Part shown: piece after piece, positions 7,656 through 17,254 of the stretch
Position numbering within the stretch: position 1 is the first letter of the stretch
Layout: every line of letters starts with the position of its first letter
Origin: Bacteroidales bacterium
Lineage (GTDB): Bacteria; Bacteroidota; Bacteroidia; Bacteroidales; JAQUTK01
Assembly (NCBI GenBank): GCA_028709785.1
Contig: JAQUTK010000013.1
Span: forward strand, 1-64,000
Direction of reading: 5' to 3'
Length of the DNA stretch: 64,000 nt
Notes under the pieces: generated by a model
Seen by the model: only the letters and a program-made list of their open reading frames with translations
Told to the model about the DNA's origin: nothing
The model's database searches: none
Translations under genes and position numbers: made by a program

Positions 7656-9794
7656 ATGGGAAATAATAATGACAAAAAAGTAGCACGCGTCAAGAAACGT
7701 GATCTGGAAAACATGATCATTGCGGTACTGAACGAAGCCCCGGAAGAGGGATTGAACTACAAACAAATATGCACAGTACTGGGACTGAAAAAAGATATCC
7801 AGAAAGCGATGGTTGTCGAATGGCTGAACATTCTGAAAGATGAAGACCGCATTACAGAAACATCAGGAGGCAAGTGCAAGATAAATAACCGGGGAAAGTT
7901 TGTGACCGGCATTTTTGAACGGAAGAAAAGAGGTATTAACCAGCTCGTTCCGGATGAAGGCGGTGAACCGATCTTTGTCGCCGAACGAAACTCCGGACAT
8001 GCCATGAACAAAGACAAGGTAAAGATTCTGATATATGCAAAACGCAAGGGGAAAGAACTGGAAGGTGAAGTGGTTGAGATCCTGGAGCGTTCACAAGATA
8101 CCTTTGTCGGTACATTGCAAGTAGTCAAGAATTATGCCTTTCTGGTAACGGAGAGCAAGACTCTTGCAAATGACATATTCATCCCAACAAATAAATTAAA
8201 GGGCGGTAAAGATGGAGACAAAGCGGTAGTCCGCGTTGTGGAATGGCCTGATAAAGCGAAAAATCCTCTTGGAGAAGTGATTGATGTGTTAGGGAAAGCC
8301 GGCGAGAATGATACAGAAGTACATGCAATCCTTGCCGAATATGGTCTTCCGTACAAATATCCGGTAGCGGTGGAAAAAGCAGCGGATGTGATTCCCGACG
8401 ACATTACCCAGGAAGAGATTAGTAAACGCGAAGACTTCCGCAACATAGTTACCTTCACGATTGACCCGAAGGATGCGAAAGACTTTGATGATGCGCTTTC
8501 TATTCGCACACTTGAGAATGGTCTCTATGAGGTGGGTGTTCATATTGCCGATGTGACTCATTATGTCAAGGCTGAATCAATCATTGACAAGGAGGCGCAA
8601 GAGCGTGCCACCTCTATTTATCTGGTGGACCGTACCATCCCGATGTTGCCGGAGAGACTTTCCAACGGTCTCTGTTCTTTGCGTCCGAATGAAGAGAAAC
8701 TCTGCTTCTCTTGTATCTTTAATTTAAATGAAAAAGCGGAGATTCAGAGTTACCGTATCGCGCGTACTGTAATTAAGTCTGACCGTCGCTTTACCTACGA
8801 AGAGGCTCAGAATATCATTGAAACTGGTGAAGGGGATTTTAATAAAGAGATGCTCCAACTGGACAAATTGGCCAAATTACTTCGGAAGAGAAGATTTGAC
8901 AAGGGGTCTATCAACTTTGATCGTTTCGAAGTTAAGATCGAAGTGGATGAAAAAGGAAAACCGATCGGCGTGACGTTTAAAGTATCGAAAGACTCCAACA
9001 AACTGGTGGAAGAGTTTATGCTTCTTGCCAACAAGAGAGTGGCTGAGTTTGTAGGTAAAGTGCCTAAAGGCAAGGCTGCAAAGACATTCGTCTATCGTAT
9101 TCACGACCTTCCTAATCCGGATAAGCTCGATAACTTCGCGGAATTCATCCGTCGTTTTGGATACAAACTGAAAACCGAAGGGAAAGGAACTGAGATATCC
9201 AAGTCTATCAACCGTTTGCTGGATGAGGTACAAGGGAAACGGGAAGAGAACGTGATTGAGACGATTGCAATCCGCGCCATGGCTAAAGCCGTTTATTCGA
9301 CTGTAAATATTGGTCACTACGGACTCGGTTTTGATTACTACACTCACTTTACTTCCCCCATCCGACGCTATCCGGATATGATGGTGCACCGTCTGCTGGA
9401 ACGTTATATGGCGGATGGACGCTCGGCGAGCAAGAGCAAGTTTGAAGATCTTTGCCGCCACAGTTCGGATATGGAACAGCTTGCCGCGGATGCTGAACGT
9501 GCTTCGGTGAAGTACAAGCAGGTAGAGTTTATGAAAGACCGTCTTGGAGAGACCTTTGAGGGTATTATCTCGGGTGTTACCGAATGGGGACTTTATGTGC
9601 AGCTCAATGAGAATAAATGTGAGGGAATGATTCCTATCCGTGACCTGGATGATGATTATTATGAGTTTGATGAAAAGAGCTACTGTCTGGTGGGACGCCG
9701 CAAAAGACGGATGTATCGTCTGGGAGATCCGCTGACCATCCGCGTGGCACGTGCCAATCTGGAGAAGAAACAGCTGGACTTCGAACTTATTTGA
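7656..9794 (+). CDS. rnr: Ribonuclease R
   Basis: 712 residues, the usual length for this RNase II-family 3'-5' exoribonuclease that degrades structured RNA. Order: N-terminal winged-helix-like part (~1-75), cold-shock domains (~80-230), RNB catalytic domain beginning with 'TIDPKDAKDFDDAL' (about residues 268-281, metal-binding Asp cluster) and containing 'DYYTHFTSPIRRYPD', then a C-terminal S1 domain ('GETFEGIISGVTEWGLYV'). The start follows a -7-like TTACTTTG about 30 bp upstream. The stop overlaps an in-frame TTG of the next gene, suggesting a three-gene transcript with the YgjP-like peptidase and the EamA transporter. Confidence 0.96.
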   Translation: MGNNNDKKVARVKKRDLENMIIAVLNEAPEEGLNYKQICTVLGLKKDIQKAMVVEWLNILKDEDRITETSGGKCKINNRGKFVTGIFERKKRGINQLVPDEGGEPIFVAERNSGHAMNKDKVKILIYAKRKGKELEGEVVEILERSQDTFVGTLQVVKNYAFLVTESKTLANDIFIPTNKLKGGKDGDKAVVRVVEWPDKAKNPLGEVIDVLGKAGENDTEVHAILAEYGLPYKYPVAVEKAADVIPDDITQEEISKREDFRNIVTFTIDPKDAKDFDDALSIRTLENGLYEVGVHIADVTHYVKAESIIDKEAQERATSIYLVDRTIPMLPERLSNGLCSLRPNEEKLCFSCIFNLNEKAEIQSYRIARTVIKSDRRFTYEEAQNIIETGEGDFNKEMLQLDKLAKLLRKRRFDKGSINFDRFEVKIEVDEKGKPIGVTFKVSKDSNKLVEEFMLLANKRVAEFVGKVPKGKAAKTFVYRIHDLPNPDKLDNFAEFIRRFGYKLKTEGKGTEISKSINRLLDEVQGKREENVIETIAIRAMAKAVYSTVNIGHYGLGFDYYTHFTSPIRRYPDMMVHRLLERYMADGRSASKSKFEDLCRHSSDMEQLAADAERASVKYKQVEFMKDRLGETFEGIISGVTEWGLYVQLNENKCEGMIPIRDLDDDYYEFDEKSYCLVGRRKRRMYRLGDPLTIRVARANLEKKQLDFELI

Positions 9795-9808
9795 TACCGG
9801 TTGTTCTC

Positions 9809-10516
9809 ATGATTACAGAAGAGAAGAAGTACATCGACGCGGAACTCGGTCCTGTTTCGATCTACAAGAAGACTCTCAACAGATCTGTCACATTACGTAT
9901 TAAAGAGACAGGGATCGTCGTCGCGATCCCTGCCTTTTATTCGTTTTCGAAAGGAGAACAGATCCTTGAGCAGTACAGAGAGAAACTGAAAACCAAACTG
10001 CTGAAAAAGCAAGAAAAGTTCCGATTCGAAGAGGGCAGCAAACTGAAAACATACAGTTTTACGGCTTTCATCTCACGAACCTCGCTGCAAAAGAGCTATT
10101 ACTCGCTGAAAGACGGAGAACTTCACATTGCCTTGAAAGAAACTACGGACTTTACGAATCCGGAGATACAACGGGTCATAAAGAAAATCATTGAGGGTTG
10201 TATGCGCAAAGAAGCCCAACGCGTACTTCCTGATTTACTCCGATCTGTGGCTGCAAAGCACCACTTCACTGTCAATGAAATCAAGATCAATAGCAGCAAA
10301 GGACGTTGGGGAAGCTGTTCGGGAAAAAAGAATATCAACCTCTCTTTCTATGTCATGCTCCTTCCCCCTCATCTGGTCGAGTTGATTCTCCTCCATGAGT
10401 TGTGTCATACGATAGAGATGAACCACAGTCCGCGATTCTGGAAGGAACTGGATCGGGTGACCGGAGGAAAGGCCAAACTCCTGACCAAAGAATTAAAGAC
10501 GCACCATACCTGGTAA
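9809..10516 (+). CDS. YgjP-like (DUF45) zinc metallopeptidase
   Basis: 235 residues from the ATG at 9809; an in-frame TTG at 9791 overlapping the rnr stop would add six residues. The C-terminal half has 'GRWGSC' and the zinc motif 'HELCH' (H196, E197, H200 from the ATG) with a third ligand in 'MNHSPRFW' (H206), the signature of the M48-related YgjP/SprT-like group. Family members are small cytoplasmic putative metal-dependent hydrolases with unsettled substrates. It is translationally close to rnr and 17 bp from the transporter gene. The family call is firm; the substrate is unknown. Confidence 0.88.
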   Translation: MITEEKKYIDAELGPVSIYKKTLNRSVTLRIKETGIVVAIPAFYSFSKGEQILEQYREKLKTKLLKKQEKFRFEEGSKLKTYSFTAFISRTSLQKSYYSLKDGELHIALKETTDFTNPEIQRVIKKIIEGCMRKEAQRVLPDLLRSVAAKHHFTVNEIKINSSKGRWGSCSGKKNINLSFYVMLLPPHLVELILLHELCHTIEMNHSPRFWKELDRVTGGKAKLLTKELKTHHTW

Positions 10517-10533
10517 TCCTCAAGAGGCCACCC

Positions 10534-11415
10534 ATGAATAATCGATTTATCAAGCTCCATATCTCCATACTGCTGGCAGGCTTTACGGGATTATTTGGCA
10601 AACTGATTTCTCTGAATGAAGGTTTGTTAGTCTGGTACCGCATGCTCTTTGCCGCGGCTGTGTTCTACTGTATTCTGCTGATCGGGAATAAACTGGAGAA
10701 GATCCCCTGGCGTGAAAAACTGAAGATATGTGGTGTCGGAGTATTACTGGCACTTCACTGGGTTTCCTTTTTTGGGAGTATCAAACTGGCCAATATCTCC
10801 ATCGGTGTTGTTTGTTTCTCTACCACCAGTTTCTTTACGGCTTTATGGGAACCATTGATCATCCGACGGCGATTTGCAGTCAGGGAATTATTTTTCAGTC
10901 TGATTGCAGTAGCCGGTATCGCACTGATCTTCCAGTTTGACACCCGCTATCGAACTGGCATTAGCATTGGTATTCTCTCTGCGGCACTCGCGGCACTGTT
11001 TACCATTACCAATAAGAAAGTCGGGGCTCAGCATAATACACGAACGGTTCTGCTCTATGAGTTGGCCGGTGGATTTCTCGGACTGACTTGTCTCTTTCCT
11101 TTCTATCTTCATTATTTCCCTGTGGATACGATTCTTCCAAGTCTTCCGGACTTTCTCTATCTGCTGATTCTGGCAGTCATTTGTACGATTGGTCTACAGA
11201 TCTTGCAGATTCAGGCATTGAAGAGCATCTCCGCTTTTACGGTCAACCTGAGCTATAACCTCGAACCGATCTACAGCATAATCCTTGCTATTATGTTTTT
11301 TGGCGAAGCAAAAGAGCTGAACTACGCCTTTTATATTGGTTTGAGCATGATCTTTCTTTCCGTATTACTCCAAACCAGAAAAGCAGTGCACATCCAAACC
11401 GGTCAGGAGCAATAA
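10534..11415 (+). CDS. EamA/DMT-family transporter
   Basis: 293 residues from the ATG at 10534 (the frame is open further upstream but overlaps the peptidase gene). About ten hydrophobic helices in two EamA halves; typical features are 'LNEGLLVWYRMLFAAAVF' in the first half and 'NLEPIYSIILAIMFFGE' in the last. DMT permeases move amino acids or other metabolites across the inner membrane, mostly by export. The substrate cannot be read from the sequence. It is the third gene of the rnr cluster and ends 9 bp from the convergent epimerase gene with no strong hairpin between them. Confidence 0.9.
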   Translation: MNNRFIKLHISILLAGFTGLFGKLISLNEGLLVWYRMLFAAAVFYCILLIGNKLEKIPWREKLKICGVGVLLALHWVSFFGSIKLANISIGVVCFSTTSFFTALWEPLIIRRRFAVRELFFSLIAVAGIALIFQFDTRYRTGISIGILSAALAALFTITNKKVGAQHNTRTVLLYELAGGFLGLTCLFPFYLHYFPVDTILPSLPDFLYLLILAVICTIGLQILQIQALKSISAFTVNLSYNLEPIYSIILAIMFFGEAKELNYAFYIGLSMIFLSVLLQTRKAVHIQTGQEQ

Positions 11416-11424
11416 AAACCGCCC

Positions 11425-12297
11425 TTATCTCTGCAACAAATTATCCAACGCGGATGAAAAGGTGGGATAGGCAAATGTGAAATCTGAATCAATCAACTTC
11501 TTTGGAAATGCACTTTTATCATCTGTCAGCACTACATGTCCCGGACCAATACCTATCCGAAGAATCCATGTAGGAATAAGAACCTTCAAGATTATCGAAA
11601 ATCGTTTGGATAACAGTAAAGTTACAACCTTATTTGTCGGAGCATCGGGCGCAACAATATTCACTGCATCCCGAAGATGCTCATTATGAATGATCGCTTC
11701 GAAGGCGTACACAAGATCAGAGATATGTACCCATGACAAACGCTGTTTGCCGGAACCCAAAACGGTCGCCAATCCGAATCTGAAAGGAAAAATTAACTGA
11801 GGAAATGCACCCTGATCTGATGAAAGCACCACCCCTAAACGAGTACGAACCACCCGAATATCACCCTCCAATTTATCAAAAGCCCCCTCCCAAGCCTTAC
11901 AGAGCTGAGCCAGAAAGTCCTCTCCGGCCTCACCTTCTTCTTCGGTAACCTCTTTGCTCCCTATAGAATAGTAACCAACAGCTGATGCCGTGATAATAAG
12001 CTTGGGTTTATTGTCTGATGCTAACATGTTAATGGCTTTCACAAGCATAGATGTTGTTTCTGTTCTGCTATCGCATATCTCTTTTTTATACTTAGCTGTC
12101 CACCGCCCGGATATACTAGCTCCGGCAAGATTAATCAATACATCATAATCAGATAAGGTATGAGAGACTTCCAACACAGAGCCATTAGCAAACAAACTCC
12201 GTCCAAAGAGAGTTACATCATGACCTTTCTCCGAGAAATGTTTGTTGAGAGCTCCTCCAACAAATCCGGTGCCACCGATAATTGCTATTCTTTTCAT
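11425..12297 (-). CDS. TIGR01777-family NAD(P)-dependent epimerase/oxidoreductase
   Basis: 290 residues with an N-terminal Rossmann motif 'IIGGTGFVGGAL', then 'DVLINLAGASISGRWT', the SDR active-site region 'ASAVGYYS' and the terminal domain typical of the SulA/YfcH-like TIGR01777 family ('SFPFRFG...'-like 'LIFPFRFGLATVLGSG', 'WVHISDLV'). Biological substrate unknown in the family. The ATG overlaps the stop of the DUF4491 gene by 4 bp (ATGA), so the two are translationally coupled. Confidence 0.9.
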   Translation of the reverse strand: MKRIAIIGGTGFVGGALNKHFSEKGHDVTLFGRSLFANGSVLEVSHTLSDYDVLINLAGASISGRWTAKYKKEICDSRTETTSMLVKAINMLASDNKPKLIITASAVGYYSIGSKEVTEEEGEAGEDFLAQLCKAWEGAFDKLEGDIRVVRTRLGVVLSSDQGAFPQLIFPFRFGLATVLGSGKQRLSWVHISDLVYAFEAIIHNEHLRDAVNIVAPDAPTNKVVTLLLSKRFSIILKVLIPTWILRIGIGPGHVVLTDDKSAFPKKLIDSDFTFAYPTFSSALDNLLQR

Positions 12298-12593
12298 TCG
12301 TACTTACGTTTTGGATTACGGGGAAACCATCCTTTGTTCACTCTCTCTCTTTGTTCAAAGACCTCTTTGATGGTCCAAAAAGAAGAGAAAGAAAAAACTC
12401 CCAGCAATGCTGAAATAAAAACATTTTCAACAAATAACGAAGCTATAACTCCGATAGTACCTAAAACAAGAAATATCCACCAACATTTTGTTCCCCAGTA
12501 ATACTCCGCCTTAATGACTACCGGATGAAAGAGTCCGATAATCAGAAATGTAGCAAGCCCAATGCCTAAACCGGTAAAAGCAGTCAGTTCCAT
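12294..12593 (-). CDS. DUF4491 small membrane protein
   Basis: 99 residues with three predicted membrane helices ('GLGIGLATFLIIGLF', 'WWIFLVLGTIGVIASLF', 'ISALLGVFSFSSFWT') and a basic tail ending 'GWFPRNPKRKYE'. This is the DUF4491 pattern common in Bacteroidales; its role is unknown. It is first in a two-gene operon with the TIGR01777 gene and has a TAnnTTTG promoter about 77 bp upstream. Confidence 0.85.
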   Translation of the reverse strand: MELTAFTGLGIGLATFLIIGLFHPVVIKAEYYWGTKCWWIFLVLGTIGVIASLFVENVFISALLGVFSFSSFWTIKEVFEQRERVNKGWFPRNPKRKYE

Positions 12594-12669
12594 ACGTAAA
12601 TTTTATGTATAGGTTTGTCATCACTCCTTCCCTTCAATGATCTCTGAAGAACCACGAAATGGGTGAAAG

Positions 12670-12677
12670 CAAAAGTA
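12670..12677 (-). promoter_or_regulatory. -7 box TACTTTTG for DUF4491/TIGR01777 operon
   Basis: Minus-strand TACTTTTG matches TAnnTTTG and lies in the gap upstream of 12593. Confidence 0.55.
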
Positions 12678-12715
12678 CAAATAAAATACGATTATCCGTC
12701 CTGATGCAAATCCTT

Positions 12716-12883
12716 TTACATTTTTTTGTCCTCACCACTTTTACCACATGAGCTCTTTAACTTACAACCGGAACAACCTGCACATGCAGATGAGTGTTTG
12801 GATGTGATTGTTTTAATCAATGAATAAAGGAGATAGCCTATTGCCCAAAAAACAATACAGAAAACAATAATTGATTGTGTCAT
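12716..12883 (-). CDS. FeoB-associated Cys-rich membrane protein
   Basis: 55 residues from the ATG at 12883 ('MTQSIIVFCIVFWAIGYLL'); eight upstream codons in frame overlap the feoAB stop. One N-terminal transmembrane helix is followed by a Cys-rich tail, 'ACAGCSGCKLKSSCG', five Cys in CxxCxxC-like spacing. Such proteins accompany FeoB in many anaerobes and are thought to assist ferrous iron transport, perhaps as an iron or cluster ligand at the inner face. It follows feoAB by 16 bp, or overlaps it with the longer start, so it is the last gene of that operon. Confidence 0.85.
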   Translation of the reverse strand: MTQSIIVFCIVFWAIGYLLYSLIKTITSKHSSACAGCSGCKLKSSCGKSGEDKKM

Positions 12884-12899
12884 ATCTTCACACGTTAAG

Positions 12900-15386
12900 T
12901 TACACAAACAGACTGCCCACCTGATAAGTCAGGAAAGCAACAACCCAGGCAATAGCAGTGGTATATGTCATGGTAAACAAAGCCCATTTCCAGTTTGACT
13001 CCTTCTTAATAGCAGCAATAACGGCTATACAAGGGAAATAGACCAGGACAAAGAGCATAAAACCAAAGGCAACCAGTGGTGTAAATACTTTTTGTCCTTT
13101 TAAGACACCATTGGTATGTACCTGCTGCTGAAGCTTCTCGACCAGACTGCCGGAGTTTTCGTCTGCCTCCAGATCCGCATGGTACAAAATGCCCATCGAC
13201 CCAACGACAATCTCTTTCGCCGCAAGTCCGGTAATCAGACTAATTCCTATTTTCCAGTCAAATCCCAGTGGCTGGATGACCGGCTCGATGAATCGTCCTA
13301 ACTGTCCGATGTAGGATTGCTCCTGATGCTCCGAGGCTTTTAGAAGTTCCAGACTCTTTACCTGTGACTGAGCCACGGAATCCGCCAATATTTTATCAGA
13401 CTGAACAGTTGTGATCTGCGCATCATAATCTGTCGAATAGTTCACATCCTGGGGATAATAACTGAGCGCCCAGATCAGAATAGAAGCCACCAGAATAACG
13501 CTACCCATCTTATGCAAATACTGCGAACCTTTATGCCACATATGCATCACTGTATTTTTTAGTGTTGGTATCCGGTAAGGAGGTAGCTCCATCACGAAAG
13601 GAACATCTTGTTTGTGAAACACGGTATTCTTCAATACCAACGCCACCAGCACAGCAATGACAACTCCAATCAGATAAATTGAAAACAGTACCACTCCCTG
13701 ATAGTGAGGAAAAAAAGCAGAGATCAGAAGAACATAAACTGGCAACCGCGCACTACATGACATAAAAGGTGAGATCAGCATGGTAATAATGCGGTCTTTT
13801 CGGTTTTCAAGTGTTCGGGTCGCCATGATTGAAGGCACATTGCACCCAAATCCCATAAGAAGCGGAATAAATGATTTACCATGCAGTCCCATCTTATGCA
13901 TCAGACGATCCATAATAAAGGAGACTCTTGCCATATATCCCGTATCTTCCATCAAAGAGATGAAGAAGAAAAGAATCAGAATATTGGGTAAAAAGATAAT
14001 CACTCCACCTACCCCACCAATAATTCCATCCACCAGCAGAGCACGCAAAGCCCCTTCCTGCATCGAGGAACTGATCAGATCACTCAACAAACCGACTCCG
14101 GCATCAATCCACTCCATCGGATAGCCTCCCACGGTAAAAGTAGTCTGAAACATCAGCCACATAAAGAAAAAGAAAATAGGGAATCCCCATATCCGATGAG
14201 TCAGCAGGTAATCAAAATCACGCTTCTTACCTATCTGTTTCTCTTTCAGTTGAGCACACGTTTCCCGAAGAGCTCCTGATATAAACCCATATTTACTATC
14301 CGTAAGGATTGTTTCGGACTTTTCCCCATACTCTTTTTCCAACTTGCTTATCTCAAACTGACATATCTTGATGATCGTCTCATAGTTGCTACATTCCCGA
14401 AGTAAATTACGGGTGGTTTGATCGTTCTCCAACAGTTTAATGGAGAGGTAACGGGTCGAATTCAGGACAGAAACATCCACATTCTTTCGGATCTCTGTCT
14501 GAATTCTCCGAATAGAATCCTCGATCATCGTACCATAATTGATATGGATATGTCGGAGTGTAGGTTCTTTATCTTCATACACTTCAATCACTTTATCCAT
14601 CAACTCGTCAATCCCCACCCCTTTTACAGCAACGGTCGGCACAATTGGAATACCAATCATCTTCCCCAGTTCCTGATAATTCAGCTTCGTACCTTTTTGT
14701 TCCAGTTCATCGTACATATTTAAAGCCATCACCACTTTCATGTTCATGTCAATAAGCTGAGTGGTAAGAAACAAGTTTCGTTCCAGATTGGATGCATCCA
14801 CCACGTTAATCACCACATCGGGTTTTTGTTCGCTGATATGCGACCTCACATACAACTCTTCAGGCGTATATTCAGTAATAGAGTACGTACCGGGTAAGTC
14901 GGACATCTTTATTTTATAGTCGCCTCTTTTTACCGTCGCTTCTTTTACATCAACTGTCACACCCCCATAATTGCCAACCCGCTCACGCGAACCCGATGCA
15001 TAATTAAACAAGGTCGTTTTCCCGCAATTCGGATTACCTACCAGTGCGACTTGAATGATATTGCTCCATTCACGTGCTGAAGTTTTCAACCGATCTTCGA
15101 TCAGCGTACCTTCAAAAGCTGCAATCTCCTGTTGTTGCGCAGTATCTTCCGAGACCACTTCGACTAAAGAAGCCTCACTGCGACGTAATGATACATTGTA
15201 TCCCATGATACTATACTCTACAGGATCTTTCAATGGTGCATTTTTAATAACAGTAACCAATTTGCCTTTGACAAAACCCATTTCTGTCATTCTCTTGCGA
15301 AATGCTCCGTATCCGATAACCTTTGTGATTACCCCTTTTTCACCGTCTCTCAATTCAGAGAGCAGTCCGGTTTTTATCTGTGTCAT
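12900..15386 (-). CDS. feoB: FeoA-FeoB fusion, ferrous iron transporter
   Basis: 828 residues. Residues ~1-80 are a FeoA/SH3-like domain ('GAFRKRMTEMGFVKG'). A linker leads to the FeoB GTPase with G1 GNPNCGKT (117-124), G3 DLPG (163-166) and G4 NMYD (223-226). Then come the helical insertion domain and the polytopic permease with two Gate motifs, including 'GCNVPSIMATRT' and 'SCSARLPVYVLL'. It imports Fe2+ across the inner membrane under anaerobic conditions. The FeoA fusion is usual in Bacteroidetes. It lies 12 bp downstream of the porin gene and just upstream of the Cys-rich partner, so porin-feoAB-Cys-rich forms one operon. Confidence 0.97.
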   Translation of the reverse strand: MTQIKTGLLSELRDGEKGVITKVIGYGAFRKRMTEMGFVKGKLVTVIKNAPLKDPVEYSIMGYNVSLRRSEASLVEVVSEDTAQQQEIAAFEGTLIEDRLKTSAREWSNIIQVALVGNPNCGKTTLFNYASGSRERVGNYGGVTVDVKEATVKRGDYKIKMSDLPGTYSITEYTPEELYVRSHISEQKPDVVINVVDASNLERNLFLTTQLIDMNMKVVMALNMYDELEQKGTKLNYQELGKMIGIPIVPTVAVKGVGIDELMDKVIEVYEDKEPTLRHIHINYGTMIEDSIRRIQTEIRKNVDVSVLNSTRYLSIKLLENDQTTRNLLRECSNYETIIKICQFEISKLEKEYGEKSETILTDSKYGFISGALRETCAQLKEKQIGKKRDFDYLLTHRIWGFPIFFFFMWLMFQTTFTVGGYPMEWIDAGVGLLSDLISSSMQEGALRALLVDGIIGGVGGVIIFLPNILILFFFISLMEDTGYMARVSFIMDRLMHKMGLHGKSFIPLLMGFGCNVPSIMATRTLENRKDRIITMLISPFMSCSARLPVYVLLISAFFPHYQGVVLFSIYLIGVVIAVLVALVLKNTVFHKQDVPFVMELPPYRIPTLKNTVMHMWHKGSQYLHKMGSVILVASILIWALSYYPQDVNYSTDYDAQITTVQSDKILADSVAQSQVKSLELLKASEHQEQSYIGQLGRFIEPVIQPLGFDWKIGISLITGLAAKEIVVGSMGILYHADLEADENSGSLVEKLQQQVHTNGVLKGQKVFTPLVAFGFMLFVLVYFPCIAVIAAIKKESNWKWALFTMTYTTAIAWVVAFLTYQVGSLFV

Positions 15387-15398
15387 ACCTTTGATTCT

Positions 15399-16532
15399 TT
15401 AGAATGTGATGCCGAAACGAAGATTAGCCGTCAGGCAATTATCAAGATTGCCACCCGTAGCTGCCGGATGGATGATATACTGAAAGTCAGGTTGAATATA
15501 AATATGCTTTGTCAGAGGGTAGTTATAGGTTAGTTCAATTGTTGTCTCGTGATCAGGCATCTCATTAAAGTGATTATAGGCAAACGCTAGTCCCAGCACA
15601 TCATCACCCTCCTTGCGAAGCAATCCATTATAATTGATGCCACCACCTATATATACATCCGTAGTGCTGACTTTGCTCGGGCTATAACCCAATTGGGCAA
15701 ACACTCTAAGACTCTTTGTGCCCTGCTGCCAGACTTTCTGATCCACAATGGAATAGAAACTGAAAATGGTATGATTCAGCGAATCCGGAATATCCTGATC
15801 GATGAAGTGACTGTGAGAAAATGCCCCCAGTTTGTAGGTACCGGGGAGCTCTCTGATGTTCAGATTGTATTGAAGTTCGGAGATTGCCAGGATGCCGTCG
15901 GCAGTATGGTATCCCCAGGTTAAGTTGTGCGGATTATGCTCAAAGTCGGTCGGACTACCATCATATAACGCATTCAGCCAGGTAATTTTCTCATTCATGT
16001 TCCACTTTACCGTCAGTCCCAGAGAAGTCAGAGGAAATATCGGTGCCGCAATATTCGCAGAGATAAGCGGCATGATGCCAAAGGAGCTGTTCATGAAGAC
16101 CGCCCCGTTTTCTGTATTGGCAAATTCCACATTCAGGTCCTGCAAACCGGCAATCAGATCCACCTGACCCATTGTCTGCTTAAACCATAATTCTTGCACG
16201 TAGGTATGATCACCGGCCTCAATATTGGACACCACCTGAGCATCGCCAAGCATATCTGCCGATGGAGTCGCGCCATGCGTGTTTGCAGCATTCAGATAGA
16301 AGGATCCTCCCTTCCACAGTCCGGCATTTTGTGTATCAAATAATACCCGGAGATTGGCCATCCCTAAATAGGACGAACCTCTTTTGATCCCTCCCGAAAA
16401 ATTATTGATATTATCACCAATGTATGAAGCCTCGAAAGTGAAAGCTTCTTCTTTTGTTTTTGTCGCATCCTGTGCCGACAATTTAAACATGATACCCGAT
16501 AACAGAGTAAATGTAAGTACTATTCTTCTCAT
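15399..16532 (-). CDS. Outer-membrane porin (OprB-like carbohydrate-selective fold)
   Basis: 377 residues with a signal peptide ('MRRIVLTFTLLSGIMFKLSAQ') and a beta-rich sequence ending in Phe ('LRFGITF'), as expected for an outer-membrane barrel. The stretches 'GGSFYLNAANTHGA', 'QDLNVEFANTENG' and 'GAVFMNSSFG' resemble OprB-family porins. The substrate is not known. Being the promoter-proximal gene of the feoAB operon suggests a role in outer-membrane passage of ferrous iron or a ligand of it, which is inference from operon structure. A -7 box lies 29 bp upstream. Confidence 0.8.
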   Translation of the reverse strand: MRRIVLTFTLLSGIMFKLSAQDATKTKEEAFTFEASYIGDNINNFSGGIKRGSSYLGMANLRVLFDTQNAGLWKGGSFYLNAANTHGATPSADMLGDAQVVSNIEAGDHTYVQELWFKQTMGQVDLIAGLQDLNVEFANTENGAVFMNSSFGIMPLISANIAAPIFPLTSLGLTVKWNMNEKITWLNALYDGSPTDFEHNPHNLTWGYHTADGILAISELQYNLNIRELPGTYKLGAFSHSHFIDQDIPDSLNHTIFSFYSIVDQKVWQQGTKSLRVFAQLGYSPSKVSTTDVYIGGGINYNGLLRKEGDDVLGLAFAYNHFNEMPDHETTIELTYNYPLTKHIYIQPDFQYIIHPAATGGNLDNCLTANLRFGITF

Positions 16533-16560
16533 CTTTTGTAATGTTACTGATTTGACAGTA

Positions 16561-16568
16561 CAAAAGTA
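16561..16568 (-). promoter_or_regulatory. -7 box TACTTTTG for porin-feoAB operon
   Basis: Minus-strand TACTTTTG 29 bp upstream of the porin ATG, matching TAnnTTTG. Confidence 0.65.
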
Positions 16569-16657
16569 GTGCTGTTAAGCAAGAGCGAAAATCCCTATAA
16601 ATAGTGATTCGTTACGCCGCCCCTCATTAGAAATAAGGATAAAAACGCTTTTTTCAC

Positions 16658-17254
16658 TCATTGAATCTCACTTTGTTCTATCATCTTGTTCAATAAAGCA
16701 TAGACGGCAAGTCCGGATATTGACTTTATTCCTGTCTTTCTGGAAATATTCTTTCGGTGGGAAATCACCGTATGAATAGATATATTATGTAACGCGGCTA
16801 TCTCTTTATTTATCATCCCCTTAGCCACAGCAACAAGGATCTCTTTTTCACGTTCCGACAGATCATTCCCTTCGGATACAAGTTCATCCTGCTCATTATT
16901 AACAATGACTGCCTCTCTGAGTTTGGAGTCGATCTTGCTCTGATCATCATATATATCTATCACGGAAGCAAACTGTTTCAGCATTTCATGATCTGTATAG
17001 CTATACACAAGGGCTACCAATACCACTCCTTCAAACATATTCTTCACCGTATTGCGTCTGTGAAATTCTATCAGAGCTGGATTAAGTACAACGATATCCG
17101 CTCGCATCATTGCCAGATATTCCTCCTGATGATGCATGTCATACACCGAACCGACTACCTCAAAGCCACGGCAATGAGATATGACAGCTTTGAGCCCTTC
17201 CTGCACGATTGGTGAAGGCTCTATAAGTACGACCCGATAGGTTTTACTCTTCAT
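16658..17254 (-). CDS. LuxR-type regulator with degenerate receiver domain
   Basis: 198 residues from the ATG at 17254 ('MKSKTYRVVLIEPSPIVQEG'); this start overlaps the stop of the upstream hemerythrin gene by 11 bp. Residues ~5-120 have a receiver-like fold, but the phosphoacceptor strand reads 'ADIVVLNPALIE', with Asn where Asp is expected, and the acidic pocket is weak. The C-terminus is a LuxR/GerE helix-turn-helix ('LSEREKEILVAVAKGMINKEIAALHNISIHTV', shown here only as a region at ~130-165). Architecture and context recall CdhR, the orphan LuxR-family regulator linked to haemin in Porphyromonas gingivalis; homology is my inference. It probably acts without phosphorylation and may control the adjacent iron genes. 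Confidence 0.85.
   Translation of the reverse strand: MKSKTYRVVLIEPSPIVQEGLKAVISHCRGFEVVGSVYDMHHQEEYLAMMRADIVVLNPALIEFHRRNTVKNMFEGVVLVALVYSYTDHEMLKQFASVIDIYDDQSKIDSKLREAVIVNNEQDELVSEGNDLSEREKEILVAVAKGMINKEIAALHNISIHTVISHRKNISRKTGIKSISGLAVYALLNKMIEQSEIQ

Noticed and set aside
8877-9461. 194-codon antisense frame in rnr
   Set aside because: Covers the conserved RNB domain; no independent start signals.
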